From assembly GCA_030826885.1 (NCBI GenBank), contig JAUUDF010000010.1:1-55818 (forward strand): a stretch of 55,818 bases of DNA. Reading direction: 5' to 3'. A program made the translations under genes and the position numbers. Shown here piece by piece: positions 1 through 9,478 of this stretch. This DNA comes from Sulfurovum sp. Its GTDB lineage: Bacteria; Campylobacterota; Campylobacteria; Campylobacterales; Sulfurovaceae. The number at the start of each line of letters is the position of its first letter. Within the stretch, counting starts at the first letter, position 1. The notes below the pieces were generated by a model. The model had not been told where the DNA came from and made no database searches. It saw only the letters and a program-made list of their open reading frames with translations.

Positions 1-714
1 ATGAGACGCACAGAAGGGGTCCATAAAGAGGTCATACTTTTTGGCTATGGGAAATTTGGCAGGCATATGTATGCACAGCTGAGCCAGAGCGGCTACCGGG
101 TCACGCTTGCTGTTATGCAGGAGAGTAACTATCAGAATGCGGTCGAGGACGGTATTGAGGAGATCAGACACTTCAATCCCAAACGCAACAGCTCCATCAA
201 AATGCTCGATATCGATCCACAGAAACATCTGCTCTATTGTGCCATGGACCATACCTCCAGCAACCTCTTCCTGGTGCTCTCACTGCATGAACTTTTTCAT
301 GATGCAGTGATCGTAGCGGTCAGTAATTCTGACGAGAATACACGAAAACTCAAATATGCCGGTGCCGATACGGTCATTGATATTTATGAAGCTTCCGCAC
401 AGCATCTTGTGACGAACCTGACCAAACCGGCAGTGGCTGAAGCGTTGAATACTATTGTATTTGAAAAGAATGATCTCAAAATCGCCGAGATCGTACTCGA
501 GCCCGATACCATGCTGGAAAAAAAATCTGTCTCACAGATAGATTTTCACAGCAGAGGGCTTATCTTGGTTGCGATCATAGACAAGGAGCTGGGAGATGAG
601 CTGATCTACATAGGCAAGGGGGTTGATCATAAATTTGACGGCGGAGACACACTGATCCTTGCGGGACGGATCAATGACATTTTGGCATTCAGGAAAGAGC
701 TTTCGGGCTCTTAA
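1..714 (+). CDS. TrkA-type NAD-binding potassium regulator (RCK_N + RCK_C)
   Basis: Cytoplasmic regulator of potassium flux. A Rossmann fold starts almost at once (GYGKFG, residues 15-20), covers about residues 10-135 and matches RCK_N/TrkA-N domains that bind NAD(H) or nucleotides. Residues about 160-235 look like an RCK_C/TrkA-C domain (VLEPDTMLEKKSV, then GDTLILAG). No membrane segment is present, so it should act on a separate channel or transporter, most simply the channel two genes downstream. The reading frame opens at the first base of the window, so an upstream start, or even a fused pore domain, cannot be excluded. Family assignment is firm; the partner is inferred from neighbourhood. 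Confidence 0.8.
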   Translation: MRRTEGVHKEVILFGYGKFGRHMYAQLSQSGYRVTLAVMQESNYQNAVEDGIEEIRHFNPKRNSSIKMLDIDPQKHLLYCAMDHTSSNLFLVLSLHELFHDAVIVAVSNSDENTRKLKYAGADTVIDIYEASAQHLVTNLTKPAVAEALNTIVFEKNDLKIAEIVLEPDTMLEKKSVSQIDFHSRGLILVAIIDKELGDELIYIGKGVDHKFDGGDTLILAGRINDILAFRKELSGS

Positions 715-766
715 GAAAGGTTATCCCATTTCGGGGTAAAATACACTACATATAAGGAGTAGATTG

Positions 767-1147
767 ATGAATATGCATAAAGTAATGTCCGGATTTTTTT
801 TCATCCTGGCTATGACACTCAACTTTGGTTTTTTTTACGGTTCGCCGGAAATATTGGTTGAACACAGCAAATACGAACTGTTTGCCGCGATCGTGGTCAA
901 CCTGATCGCCACTATTTTCAAGTTCGGTGACAAAACACAGGTGGGGTCAGTCCTGCTGGCCACCTCTCTGGTAGCGGACATCCAGCTAATCGCTTCGGCT
1001 TCGGTCTGGGCCTTTGCATTGTACGGGCTGGGTGAAATGAGCGTGGAAGCGACAACTGCGGTCATTTCACTATCAGGTGGGGCCCTGCTTGCCAATCTTA
1101 CCTCTGTCCTGATCTTTATAGGCGATACACTCAAGTCAAAAAGGTAG
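767..1147 (+). CDS. Small conserved membrane protein in the potassium module (possibly DUF6394)
   Basis: A 126-residue protein with about four hydrophobic segments (residues about 6-26, 36-56, 64-86 and 97-118) ending in a basic tail (TLKSKR). An in-frame TTG lies at 764, but the AAGGAG ribosome site at 754-759 is best spaced for the ATG at 767. It sits 52 bases after the TrkA-like gene and 6 bases before the RCK channel, so the three are probably co-transcribed. It resembles a small membrane family I associate with Campylobacterota under the name DUF6394; that name is from memory. No catalytic motif is visible. A channel accessory role is inference only. Confidence 0.7.
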   Translation: MNMHKVMSGFFFILAMTLNFGFFYGSPEILVEHSKYELFAAIVVNLIATIFKFGDKTQVGSVLLATSLVADIQLIASASVWAFALYGLGEMSVEATTAVISLSGGALLANLTSVLIFIGDTLKSKR

Positions 1148-1153
1148 GCCGTT

Positions 1154-2839
1154 ATGGAAAGTCTTTCCAGCTGGATCGTCATCCGAAGGCTTCGATGGCC
1201 TTTTTTGGTGATCGTACTGACTTTTTCTATTTCCATTTTGGGCATGGTCCTCATTCCGGGCCAGGATGACCAGGGACATGTCTACCATCTCAATTTTTTT
1301 GATGCATTCTATTTTGTCAGCTACATGGCTTCTACCATCGGGTTTGGAGAGTCCCCCTATGCGTTTACCTACCCACAAAAGCTTTGGGTTTCCTTCAACA
1401 TCTATCTGACGGTCATAGGATGGTTTTACGGTATCGGTACGATCGTGGCGCTCATACAGGATGAGGTGCTGCATAAAGAGTTGGCAAGAACCGCATTCGC
1501 AAGAGCGGTCAAAAGCATTAAGGAACCTTTTGTTCTGATCCTCGGATATAACAATGCTACCAAAGAACTGATTCGAAAACTGAATGAAAGCAACATAAGA
1601 ATGGTTGTTCTTGACAGAGACCAGCTGGCGATCAATGCACTTATACTTGAAAACTATGAACCCAATATTCCGGCATACAGCGGGGATGTGCTCGACAGCG
1701 AAATATTAAATCTGGCAGGGATACGCCAAAAAAACTGCCGCTCTGTCGTCATGCTTTTCGAGAATGACGAAAAAAATACCAAACTTTCCCTGATGTGCAA
1801 ACATTTGAACAAACATGTAAAACTGATTGTCCGTTCCGGGTCCATACCCAACAGTGATTTTCTCAAAACGATCGGTGTGGAGCACGTGGAGAATCCTTTC
1901 AAAGTCATTGCCAGCAGGCTAAGTTTGTCTCTGACCGCTCCGCACCTCTGGCTGCTTGAAATGTGGATACACGGGCATATTCTGAAGATTAAAAGAAGAG
2001 AGATCCTCCCTTCGGGGCACTATATCATTTACGGATACGGAAGAATGGGAAAGGCTTTGGAGAAAGGCTTGAAAAAAGCCGGAGTTGCCTATACTTTTAT
2101 TGATGCCAGGGAAAGTTCTCTTGGCAGAACACTCTCGGAACAAAATGAATTGTGCAGAGAAGATGAAATAGAAGAGAAACTGCTCAAAGCCAATATCCAG
2201 AAGGCTGCTCTTATCATAGCGGGAACAAGGAGCGATATAGTAAACCTTGCCGTCATTGCCCTGGCAAAGAAGCACAACCCCGACATTTACACTATCAGCC
2301 GTGAAAATGAAATGGATGGTATGCATATGTTCCAGGCGGCAAGAGTACAGCGTCACTATGTGCTTGAACAGATTATCATCGACAAGACCTACAATTACCT
2401 GGCGATGCCCTTGGCCAACACCTTCATAGAAATACTCAACCGCAAGGATGAGGCATGGGGGAAGGCACTGGTTGAGCGTATCGTTTCCAAAATGGGCGAG
2501 CGGCCGATGCTTTGCGAGATCGAGATCAATGAACCATCTGCCTATGCAGCCTATCATGAACTCCTGAAAGGCGCTTCAATAACAGTGGGGATGCTCAAAC
2601 GAAAAAGAGAGGATTATACACTTGAGAATAGGTTGGTGTTCCTGATGATACTCAGAGACAATGAACCTATCATCCTTCCTGAGAATGAGTATGAAATAAA
2701 CATAGGAGACAAAATGCTGATCGTTTGCGAAGAAGAGAGTACAGAAGATCTGGAATATATTTTGGAAAATTACTATGAGCTTTACTACGTCATGAACGGT
2801 AAGGAGAGTCAGCCAGGGTTATTGTCTTACCTAAAATAG
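1154..2839 (+). CDS. Potassium channel with pore loop and two RCK/TrkA-N domains
   Basis: Inner-membrane ion channel of 561 residues. The N-terminus has a transmembrane helix (about 15-36), a re-entrant pore region carrying the filter-like motif TIGFGE (61-66) and a second helix (about 77-102), the two-helix channel layout. Two cytoplasmic Rossmann domains follow: the first near 126-260, whose motif GYNNATKE is degenerate, and the second near 288-430 with a classic GYGRMG. The last 110 residues look like RCK_C (GDKMLIVCEEES). Tandem RCK domains in one chain are typical of ligand-gated potassium channels such as Kch, MthK and GsuK relatives. The filter reads GFG rather than GYG. It closes the module that begins at the window start. 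Confidence 0.85.
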   Translation: MESLSSWIVIRRLRWPFLVIVLTFSISILGMVLIPGQDDQGHVYHLNFFDAFYFVSYMASTIGFGESPYAFTYPQKLWVSFNIYLTVIGWFYGIGTIVALIQDEVLHKELARTAFARAVKSIKEPFVLILGYNNATKELIRKLNESNIRMVVLDRDQLAINALILENYEPNIPAYSGDVLDSEILNLAGIRQKNCRSVVMLFENDEKNTKLSLMCKHLNKHVKLIVRSGSIPNSDFLKTIGVEHVENPFKVIASRLSLSLTAPHLWLLEMWIHGHILKIKRREILPSGHYIIYGYGRMGKALEKGLKKAGVAYTFIDARESSLGRTLSEQNELCREDEIEEKLLKANIQKAALIIAGTRSDIVNLAVIALAKKHNPDIYTISRENEMDGMHMFQAARVQRHYVLEQIIIDKTYNYLAMPLANTFIEILNRKDEAWGKALVERIVSKMGERPMLCEIEINEPSAYAAYHELLKGASITVGMLKRKREDYTLENRLVFLMILRDNEPIILPENEYEINIGDKMLIVCEEESTEDLEYILENYYELYYVMNGKESQPGLLSYLK

Positions 2840-2978
2840 CAGTACATTTGCATGGGTGTTGCATACACGAGGCTTACATGGGCAGTGCATACTAATGTAG
2901 TCTGGATGCTTAAAAATAACAAGTTAATTGAAAAGTTTTGTATATTTAACTCTTCAAACAAGCTACGCTAAAATACTA

Positions 2979-2984
2979 TATAAT
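2979..2984 (+). promoter_or_regulatory. Probable -10 box for apt
   Basis: TATAAT lies 24 bases before the apt ATG, after an AT-rich stretch. A good ribosome site (AAAGGA, 2997-3002) follows. No convincing -35 is seen, which is common in Campylobacterota. This placement supports the start at 3009. Confidence 0.5.
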
Positions 2985-3008
2985 TTCACATATTATAAAG
3001 GAACTACT

Positions 3009-3566
3009 ATGACACTGAGCCCCCAAGAGAAAGCCATCATCCTCGAGAGTATCAGAGACATTCCCGATTTTCCAAAACCCGGCATCGTATTCAAAGACAT
3101 AACCACCCTGCTCAACAAACCTGTGGCTTTTCGGACACTCATGGAACATCTAGAGGCACGTTACCGCAGCTATGATCTTGACTTCGTTGCTGGCATCGAT
3201 GCGAGAGGCTTTATCTTCGGTGCGGCGCTGGCGGACAGACTGGGTGTGGGGTTCGTGCCTGTACGCAAAAAAGGCAAACTCCCCTACACGACCGTTTCGG
3301 AGAAGTACTCACTGGAGTATGGATTTGACGAGGTGGAGATTCATATAGATGCATTTGGCGAAAACGGTCAGTGCAACGGCACTCCTGCCAAAGTACTGCT
3401 CATCGATGATCTTATCGCCACAGGCGGTACCGCCAAGGCGGCCGTGAATCTCATTGACAAGGTAGGCGCGGAGTGTGTGGAAGCCTGCTTTGTTATGGAA
3501 CTTGATTTCCTCAAAGGCAGAGAAACGATCTCCGCACCGGTATATTCGGTACTTCAGATAGACTGA
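3009..3566 (+). CDS. apt: Adenine phosphoribosyltransferase
   Basis: Salvages adenine to AMP using PRPP in the cytoplasm. The 185-residue product has the normal family length. It shows the PRPP-binding signature [13 protein letters not shown] (about residues 123-135), the family N-terminus [15 protein letters not shown] and the segment VAGIDARGF. An in-frame ATG exists at 2928, but it would place coding sequence across the likely promoter. The chosen ATG has AAAGGA 6 bases upstream and starts the conserved alignment, so 3009 is preferred. The gene stands alone, 80 bases before a SpoIIAA-like gene. Confidence 0.95.
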   Translation: MTLSPQEKAIILESIRDIPDFPKPGIVFKDITTLLNKPVAFRTLMEHLEARYRSYDLDFVAGIDARGFIFGAALADRLGVGFVPVRKKGKLPYTTVSEKYSLEYGFDEVEIHIDAFGENGQCNGTPAKVLLIDDLIATGGTAKAAVNLIDKVGAECVEACFVMELDFLKGRETISAPVYSVLQID

Positions 3567-3646
3567 TAGTTACAAAAATCGTCAGTACAGAGATTATAGC
3601 CTTATTTCAGTTCAGTATCTGTATTATAGTAGCAAAAGGAGCTACA

Positions 3647-4012
3647 ATGCTTACGATTACAAAAAGTGCGCCCAATCGTCTAGATATGGAACTTCAGGGG
3701 AAAGTCACCACCGAAGAGATGCAGGATGTTCTCGACAGATTTGTTACACTGTCAAAAGAGATAGAACATGGAAAGATCCTTTACGCAATCCATGATTTTG
3801 ACTTCCCTTCGCTGGATGCTATCATGGTAAAACTCTCACGTCTTCCGGAACTCTTTGGACTTTTAAAGAGGTTTGACCGTATCGCGATCCTGACCGACAA
3901 AAGGTGGCTTCAAAAAGTAGCAGCATTAGAAGGTTTTTTGATCCCCGGACTGGAGATCAAAGCGTTCGATATCGACAAAAAAATTGAAGCAGAGGCCTGG
4001 CTTGAAAGATAA
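3647..4012 (+). CDS. SpoIIAA-like STAS-fold protein
   Basis: A 121-residue soluble protein resembling the SpoIIAA-like family (DUF3478): an N-terminal strand pair (RLDMELQGKVTTEEM), a central FDFPSLDAI segment and the recurring RIAILTDKRWLQ near residues 85-96. Members have a STAS fold and have been linked to lipid or hydrophobic ligand binding; no enzymatic role is established. AAGGAG lies 8 bases before the ATG. It is followed 27 bases later by the membrane metallophosphoesterase gene and may share its transcript. The specific function is unknown. Confidence 0.75.
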   Translation: MLTITKSAPNRLDMELQGKVTTEEMQDVLDRFVTLSKEIEHGKILYAIHDFDFPSLDAIMVKLSRLPELFGLLKRFDRIAILTDKRWLQKVAALEGFLIPGLEIKAFDIDKKIEAEAWLER

Positions 4013-4039
4013 AGTATCAATGATTATTGAGGAGTACCG

Positions 4040-5140
4040 ATGAGAATCTATCTCTTTTTTGTCCTTTTTATCCTCTTCTTTTTTGCCCTGCACTATCTTT
4101 TTTACTCACGGGTGATCAAAAAACTGCTCTTTTCGGAAAAAATAAAAAAAACATTGACACTCTTTTTGGGCATCAACTTCCTTTTGAACCTCCTCTATGT
4201 GCTGGGACGCTACACCGACATCATAGGAAATACGCTTTACTATCTCTGCTCACTCTCTGTTGGCATCACATTTGTACTCTTTCTCTACCTTGTCGTACAT
4301 GAAATACTCAATATTTTCCATAAAGCGCTCAAAGGTGTCGATCATGAGAAAAGACGCTTTTTCAAACAGAGTGGCGACAGTATGCTACTGGCACTCTCTA
4401 CCGCCTATGTGGGGATCGGTGCCTATGAAGACAGCAAAGAGCCCGTAGTGAATGTCGTGAAGTTTGGCAAATTTGATTTTTCCATTGTGCAGATCAGTGA
4501 CTTTCACATCGGCGGCCTTATAGACCAGACATTTGTACGCCACGCAGTAGAGAAGATCAATGCACTCAAACCAGATATCGTCTGTATCACTGGCGACCTC
4601 ATAGACACCTCTTTGGAGTACATCGAAGCAGCGGTGAGAGAGCTTGACGAGTTAAAAGCAAAGCATGGGGTTTATTATATCTTGGGCAACCATGAATACT
4701 TTCATGATCCGCTCAAGATTATTGACTTTGCCAAAACGACCAAGATGACACTGCTGCTCAACGATGCTGTCACGATAGATGCACTCAAAGTCAACATCGT
4801 AGGGGTTACAGACCTTATGGGATATCGTATGCAGATGCTCATGCCGGATATAGATCGCGCTTTTGAAGGTATCAACAGTGCGTACCCGACCATTCTGCTG
4901 GCACACCAGCCGAAGTTTATAGAAGAACTTGGCTCCTACAGACCCGAACTCATACTCAGCGGCCATACACACGGCGGACAGATATGGCCGTTCGGGTACC
5001 TTGTGAAACTGCAGCAGCCTTTTCTCAAAGGCCTGCACAGACTTCCCAACGGTTCGAACATCTACGTCAACAGCGGTATCGGCTTTTGGGGGCCGCCGAT
5101 GCGGCTTGATTCTCAGGCAGAGATCACCTATATTGTCTAA
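4040..5140 (+). CDS. Membrane-anchored calcineurin-like metallophosphoesterase
   Basis: A 366-residue protein. Residues 1-100 contain about four hydrophobic segments, and a cytoplasmic or periplasmic phosphoesterase domain begins near 147. All family metal-binding blocks are present: SDFHIGG, GDLIDT, LGNHEYFHD, LLAHQP and SGHTHGGQIWPF. This layout matches the YkuE/YaeI branch of membrane phosphohydrolases, some of which act on lipid or nucleotide phosphoesters; the substrate here cannot be told. GAGGAG precedes the ATG. It is probably co-transcribed with the SpoIIAA-like gene and ends about 100 bases before trpB. Confidence 0.88.
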   Translation: MRIYLFFVLFILFFFALHYLFYSRVIKKLLFSEKIKKTLTLFLGINFLLNLLYVLGRYTDIIGNTLYYLCSLSVGITFVLFLYLVVHEILNIFHKALKGVDHEKRRFFKQSGDSMLLALSTAYVGIGAYEDSKEPVVNVVKFGKFDFSIVQISDFHIGGLIDQTFVRHAVEKINALKPDIVCITGDLIDTSLEYIEAAVRELDELKAKHGVYYILGNHEYFHDPLKIIDFAKTTKMTLLLNDAVTIDALKVNIVGVTDLMGYRMQMLMPDIDRAFEGINSAYPTILLAHQPKFIEELGSYRPELILSGHTHGGQIWPFGYLVKLQQPFLKGLHRLPNGSNIYVNSGIGFWGPPMRLDSQAEITYIV

Positions 5141-5211
5141 CCATTTCTTCGACACAGGTGTAACAGTACCCTACACGGATTGCCTTCTTCTTACTGTAAC
5201 CTCCCATACGC

Positions 5212-5217
5212 TATAAT
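5212..5217 (+). promoter_or_regulatory. Probable -10 box for trpB
   Basis: TATAAT in the context CGCTATAATCTC lies 29 bases before the trpB ATG. The same GCTATAAT context recurs ahead of sdhA, nhaC and the TRAP binding-protein gene in this window, which supports it as the housekeeping sigma motif. No -35 consensus or TrpR-like operator was recognised. Confidence 0.5.
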
Positions 5218-5246
5218 CTCTGCAACTATTACAGAAGAGAAAAAGT

Positions 5247-6473
5247 ATGGATCTACATAAAGCAATCTACATCCCAAAACCCAGTCCGTTCGACCCTGAC
5301 GAGAACGGACACTTTGGCAAATTCGGCGGGCGATTTGTTCCCGAGACCCTCATGCCGGCACTCGAACAGCTGCGCAAAGACTATGAGGCGGTGCGTTTCG
5401 ATGCAGACTTCTGGGCGGAGGTAGACTACTACTACAAACACTATGTCGGACGCCCCTCGGCGCTTTACTACGCAGCGAACATTTCCAAGGAGACCGGCGC
5501 GAAAGTCTATCTCAAGCGTGAAGACCTTAATCATACCGGCGCACACAAGATCAACCACTGCATCGCCCAGGCGGTACTGGCAAAACGTCTTGGCAAAAAG
5601 AAGATCATCGCAGAGACCGGTGCGGGTCAGCACGGTGTGGCGACAGCGACCGTAGCCGCTCTCTTCGGACTGGAGTGTGAAGTCTTCATGGGCGCCAAGG
5701 ACGTCAAGCGTCAGGAGCTCAATGTCTTTCGCATGAAACTCCTTGGAGCCAAAGTCCATGCGGTAGAGAGTGGTTCAAAGACGCTCAAAGATGCGATGAA
5801 CGATGCCATACGCCACTGGGTAACCAATGCGAGAGATACCTACTATCTCATCGGTACCGTCGCAGGTCCCCACCCCTACCCGATGATGGTGCGTGACATT
5901 CAGTCTGTTATCGGCTGGGAGGCCAAGCAGCAAATGATGGAAGCTGAGGGCAGACTGCCTGACACAGTCATCGCCTGTATCGGCGGCGGCTCCAATGCGA
6001 TGGGAATCTTCAACCATTTTCTTGAAGAGGACGCAGTCGAGTGTATCGGCATCGAAGCGGGTGGTGAAGGACTCGAGTGCCGACACGGCTGTTCTCTTGA
6101 AAAGGGCAGCCCCGGCGTGCTTCACGGACAGCTGAGCTATCTGCTGCAGGATGAGGACGGGCAGATACAGGAAGCCCACTCCATCTCGGCTGGACTTGAC
6201 TACCCGGGTATCGGGCCTGAGCATGCCTATCTCAAAGAGAGCGGCAAGGTCACCTATGACCATATCACCGATAATGAAGCGATGGATGCCTTTGTCTGGC
6301 TGAGCCAGAAAGAGGGGATCATCCCCGCATTCGAGAGCTCACACGCCGTTGCCTACCTCAAAAAGATGAAGCCCGAATCGCTCAAAGGCAAGCTGGTACT
6401 CGTCAACCTCTCGGGACGCGGTGACAAAGATATGATGCAGGCCAAAGAGATACTTGCAGAGCAGTTTAGCTAA
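5247..6473 (+). CDS. trpB: Tryptophan synthase beta subunit
   Basis: Joins indole and serine to make tryptophan, using PLP, normally as the alpha2-beta2 complex with TrpA. The 408-residue product is full length. The N-terminal block [19 protein letters not shown] is diagnostic; the PLP lysine sits in HTGAHKIN (about residue 101) and the phosphate-binding loop is GGGSNAMG. It is TrpB1-like rather than TrpB2-like. No trpA or other trp gene is adjacent, so the pathway genes are dispersed or split here. It has its own -10 box. The opposing sodB gene ends 27 bases after its stop. Confidence 0.97.
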   Translation: MDLHKAIYIPKPSPFDPDENGHFGKFGGRFVPETLMPALEQLRKDYEAVRFDADFWAEVDYYYKHYVGRPSALYYAANISKETGAKVYLKREDLNHTGAHKINHCIAQAVLAKRLGKKKIIAETGAGQHGVATATVAALFGLECEVFMGAKDVKRQELNVFRMKLLGAKVHAVESGSKTLKDAMNDAIRHWVTNARDTYYLIGTVAGPHPYPMMVRDIQSVIGWEAKQQMMEAEGRLPDTVIACIGGGSNAMGIFNHFLEEDAVECIGIEAGGEGLECRHGCSLEKGSPGVLHGQLSYLLQDEDGQIQEAHSISAGLDYPGIGPEHAYLKESGKVTYDHITDNEAMDAFVWLSQKEGIIPAFESSHAVAYLKKMKPESLKGKLVLVNLSGRGDKDMMQAKEILAEQFS

Positions 6474-6500
6474 GCCATAGAACTACTGTTGCTGTGGACT

Positions 6501-7139
6501 CTACTGCTCTTTAAACTCACACTCTCCGCTTCTGTCATCACAGGGAAACTCGATATAACGGGCATTGCCAAGGTTCTCGGATACAAAATCCCAGTTAATG
6601 AGTTTCCACCATTTTTCCAGGTAGTCAGCTCTGGCATTTCGGTAGTCAATATAGTATGCGTGTTCCCATACATCACATACCATCAGCGGGTATAAACCGT
6701 CATTGAGCGGATTGTCTGCATTGGACCGGGGCGTGATTGTCAAGCTTTCATTCGCTTCGATACAAAGCCATACCCATCCCGACCCAAACAGCGCAGCAGC
6801 AGCGTCAATAAAGGTTTTTTTGAAGTCTTCCATCGAACCGAAATCACGTTCTATCCACTCCTGAAGCAATGCAGACGGCTCTGTTTCGCTTCCGGACATC
6901 CCTTTGAAATAGAAATCGTGATTATAAACCTGCGATGCATTGTTATAAAGGGCACCGTCAGCTCCCATGATGATTTCTTCTATGCTTTTGTCTTCAAACG
7001 GGGTACCCTCTTTGAGTCTGTTCACATTGTTGACATACCCCTGATGGTGTTTTCCGTAGTGGTACCGTATGGTTTCCGCAGATATGTAGGATTCGAGGGC
7101 ATCTTCTGGAAATGGCAGTGGCATCAATGTATGTGTCAT
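6501..7139 (-). CDS. sodB: Superoxide dismutase, iron type
   Basis: Converts superoxide to oxygen and hydrogen peroxide. The 212-residue product carries the four metal ligands of the Fe/Mn family: His in HYGKHHQGYV near the N-terminus, His in VYNHDFYF, and Asp plus His in CDVWEHAYYIDYRN. The Gln of NNASQVYNH is the placement usual for iron enzymes, so iron is favoured over manganese. No signal peptide is seen, so it is cytoplasmic. It is transcribed alone, convergent with trpB, with AAAGGAG just before its start. Compared with E. coli SodB, the C-terminus carries an acidic, Cys-containing tail (CDDRSGECEFKEQ) whose role is unknown. Confidence 0.95.
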   Translation of the reverse strand: MTHTLMPLPFPEDALESYISAETIRYHYGKHHQGYVNNVNRLKEGTPFEDKSIEEIIMGADGALYNNASQVYNHDFYFKGMSGSETEPSALLQEWIERDFGSMEDFKKTFIDAAAALFGSGWVWLCIEANESLTITPRSNADNPLNDGLYPLMVCDVWEHAYYIDYRNARADYLEKWWKLINWDFVSENLGNARYIEFPCDDRSGECEFKEQ

Positions 7140-7251
7140 ACTAAACTCCTTTCATGATGTGAGATATCTTTTACGATACTCACCTTGTATGTAAAGTGTG
7201 TGTAACGGCACCCCATACACATGGGTTACTTTGCAAATATTCTACGATGAA

Positions 7252-7279
7252 TTGACATTTTTGCAGAAATAAGTATAAT
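7252..7279 (+). promoter_or_regulatory. Strong sigma-70-like promoter for the gph operon
   Basis: TTGACA (7252-7257) and TATAAT (7274-7279) are both perfect consensus and are 16 bases apart. They lie upstream of the start at 7313. This is the best-formed promoter I see in the window and should drive gph and the overlapping FAD oxidoreductase gene. Confidence 0.7.
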
Positions 7280-7312
7280 CATCCACAATTAATATTATTA
7301 CATTGGGACTAT

Positions 7313-7993
7313 ATGAAACTGACAGACACAGAAAGCATACTTTTTGACCTCGACGGTACACTTATTGACAGCGTGCCTGACCTTGCATGGGCGGTCAATA
7401 GAATGCTCAGTACCCTTGGCAGGGAAACCTTCGATGAAGAGACAATACGCTACTGGGTCGGTAACGGCGCGCAGACCCTTGTTATGCGTGCGCTAAGCGG
7501 AAAAAGAGAGATTGACGAAGAGGCGTTTGATGAAGAGAGTTTCAACAGGGCACTTGCCCTCTTTCTCGATGCCTACCGCGCACATCTTTCCAAGTCGACA
7601 TGCCCCTACCCCCATGTTATAGAGACGCTTGATGAACTCAAAAAGAGAGATTACAAAATGGCAATAGTAACCAACAAGCCCTATGAGTTCGTAGCTCCGA
7701 TTCTCGGCAATCTTGGTATGAAGGAGTACTTTGCCTTCTGGCTGGGTGGCGATTCCCTGCTGCTGAAAAAACCCGACCCCGCACCGCTGCTGTATGCCTG
7801 CGAAAAACTAAAGATTTCTGTAGAAAACACCGTGATGGTCGGTGATTCCAAGAACGACATCCTGGCTGCAAACGCCTGCGGTATGCAGAGTGTGGGGGTG
7901 ACCTACGGTTACAACTATGGAGAGAACATTGAAAAATATGGTCCAAGTGTGGTCATTGACGATTTTGCAATGCTTCTGGAGGTTTTGCCATGA
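7313..7993 (+). CDS. gph: Phosphoglycolate phosphatase, HAD family
   Basis: A 226-residue cytoplasmic HAD phosphatase. Motif I FDLDGTLIDS holds the nucleophilic Asp and acid/base Asp, motif II is AIVTNKP, motif III has the Lys of LLKKPDPAP, and motif IV is MVGDSKNDI. The cap lies between motifs I and II, as in phosphoglycolate phosphatases that clear 2-phosphoglycolate arising from DNA repair or oxygenase activity. HAD substrate assignment from sequence is imperfect. The last codons overlap the next gene through ATGA (7990-7993), indicating translational coupling. Confidence 0.85.
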   Translation: MKLTDTESILFDLDGTLIDSVPDLAWAVNRMLSTLGRETFDEETIRYWVGNGAQTLVMRALSGKREIDEEAFDEESFNRALALFLDAYRAHLSKSTCPYPHVIETLDELKKRDYKMAIVTNKPYEFVAPILGNLGMKEYFAFWLGGDSLLLKKPDPAPLLYACEKLKISVENTVMVGDSKNDILAANACGMQSVGVTYGYNYGENIEKYGPSVVIDDFAMLLEVLP

Positions 7994-9426
7994 AAAGGGC
8001 GAAGGTCGCCATTGTCGGCGGTGGTGTGGCCGGATCTACCACGGCACTCTATCTGGGACAGATGGGGTTGGAGGTGACACTCTTTGAACAGGAAAAAAGC
8101 CTCATCAGCGGCCCTCCCTTTTGTCACCTGCATGCAGGAGGAAATCTCTACCGTGAAATCTCCGATGCACAGTGTGTGACGCTGCTGCGCCAGTCAGTGG
8201 AGTTTTTGCGCTACTACCCATTCATTGTAGACTACCGTCCCACCGTCATTACGGTACCGGTTGAGGACAAAGGCACGCCTGAAGCGCTTCTGCCGAGACT
8301 TGAACTGCTCGTTTCGGAATACGAAAAGCTTATTGCCGCCGACCCTGCCAACGAGGTGTTGGGTAAAAGCAGCGACTACTACAGGGTCTACAGCAGAGAG
8401 CAGATGGAGCATCTGCGTACGCTGCCGGAGGTTTCAGAACCCAAAAGCTGTGATGAGTGGATGATACCCGTTGCCAAAATACTCGATTTTGAAAAGATAC
8501 AGTTTCCCGTTGTAATGGTACAGGAGTATGGGCTTAACCTTTTCAGGCTCTCTGCGGGGGTGACACTCGCACTCGATGCCATAGAGAACGTCACGCTGCT
8601 GAAAGAGCACAAAGTTACCGACATTAAGCAGGAGAATGACGGTTGGCTTGTCAGTGCCGTTCAGGGGGAAACACAGATACAAAAACATGTTGACTATCTT
8701 GTCAATGCCGCAGGGTTTAGAACAGGCAAAATCGACGACATGATCGGTGTTCCCTGCCAGAGTATGGTCGAGTTCAAGGCCGCCTATGTCAGCCGGTGGA
8801 AAAAGGGAAATCAAAACCGTTTCCCGGAAATCATTTTCCACGGCGAACGCGGTACGCCGCGTGGTATGGGGCAGTTTACCCCCTACCCCGAAGGACATTT
8901 CCAGCTGCACGGAATGACCAAGGAGATCACACTCTATGAGGAGGGGCTCGTTGTCAACCCGCGATGGAGCTGCCAACCGCAGCTTAAAGAGGATTTTCTC
9001 AAAAAAATAGAGCAGCAGTGGCAGTGGCAGGAGGTTGAAACACGCACACAAAACGCCATCAGGCATATAGCACGTTTCATACCTGATTTTGCCGATGCTT
9101 CGGTGGCATCCAAACCGCTTTTCGGTGCGCAGCAGATTCCGGGAACCGACCCCAACCTGCGTGTCGCGGAAGTATCGTTCCCTACCAAACGTTATGCACG
9201 CTGTGAGATTGTCAAAGTCTCTTCAGCACTTGACATGGTCGATGCCATTGCTGCAGATTTGAAAGCATGTGCCCTTTTGGAAAAGGCGGAGGTACACGAG
9301 AGGGATCACCATACCATCGATATGCTCGATGATACACAAATAAGCACCCTCGCAGAACAGATAGCACTGATGCGGGAATACCCTGCCGCACTGAGTAGAC
9401 GTACAACACCGCACCGTTTCACATAA
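7990..9426 (+). CDS. FAD-dependent oxidoreductase, unknown substrate
   Basis: A 478-residue flavoprotein with an N-terminal dinucleotide-binding fold (VAIVGGGVAGSTTALYLGQ, then an acidic strand end LFEQE) typical of the DAO/glucose-inhibited-division superfamily. A conserved-looking HLHAGGNLYREIS follows near residue 50, and VNAAGFRTGKIDDMIG near 238 is the second FAD contact. No signal or membrane helix is seen. The start overlaps the gph stop by four bases, so the two are coupled. The overall size and HLHAGG element recall quinone-linked hydroxyacid oxidases, but this is weak, and I assign no substrate. Confidence 0.75.
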   Translation: MKRAKVAIVGGGVAGSTTALYLGQMGLEVTLFEQEKSLISGPPFCHLHAGGNLYREISDAQCVTLLRQSVEFLRYYPFIVDYRPTVITVPVEDKGTPEALLPRLELLVSEYEKLIAADPANEVLGKSSDYYRVYSREQMEHLRTLPEVSEPKSCDEWMIPVAKILDFEKIQFPVVMVQEYGLNLFRLSAGVTLALDAIENVTLLKEHKVTDIKQENDGWLVSAVQGETQIQKHVDYLVNAAGFRTGKIDDMIGVPCQSMVEFKAAYVSRWKKGNQNRFPEIIFHGERGTPRGMGQFTPYPEGHFQLHGMTKEITLYEEGLVVNPRWSCQPQLKEDFLKKIEQQWQWQEVETRTQNAIRHIARFIPDFADASVASKPLFGAQQIPGTDPNLRVAEVSFPTKRYARCEIVKVSSALDMVDAIAADLKACALLEKAEVHERDHHTIDMLDDTQISTLAEQIALMREYPAALSRRTTPHRFT

Positions 9427-9478
9427 ATTCCACAAGCGCATGCTATACTTGCATATCTGTTTGCCAAAAAGGGTATTT

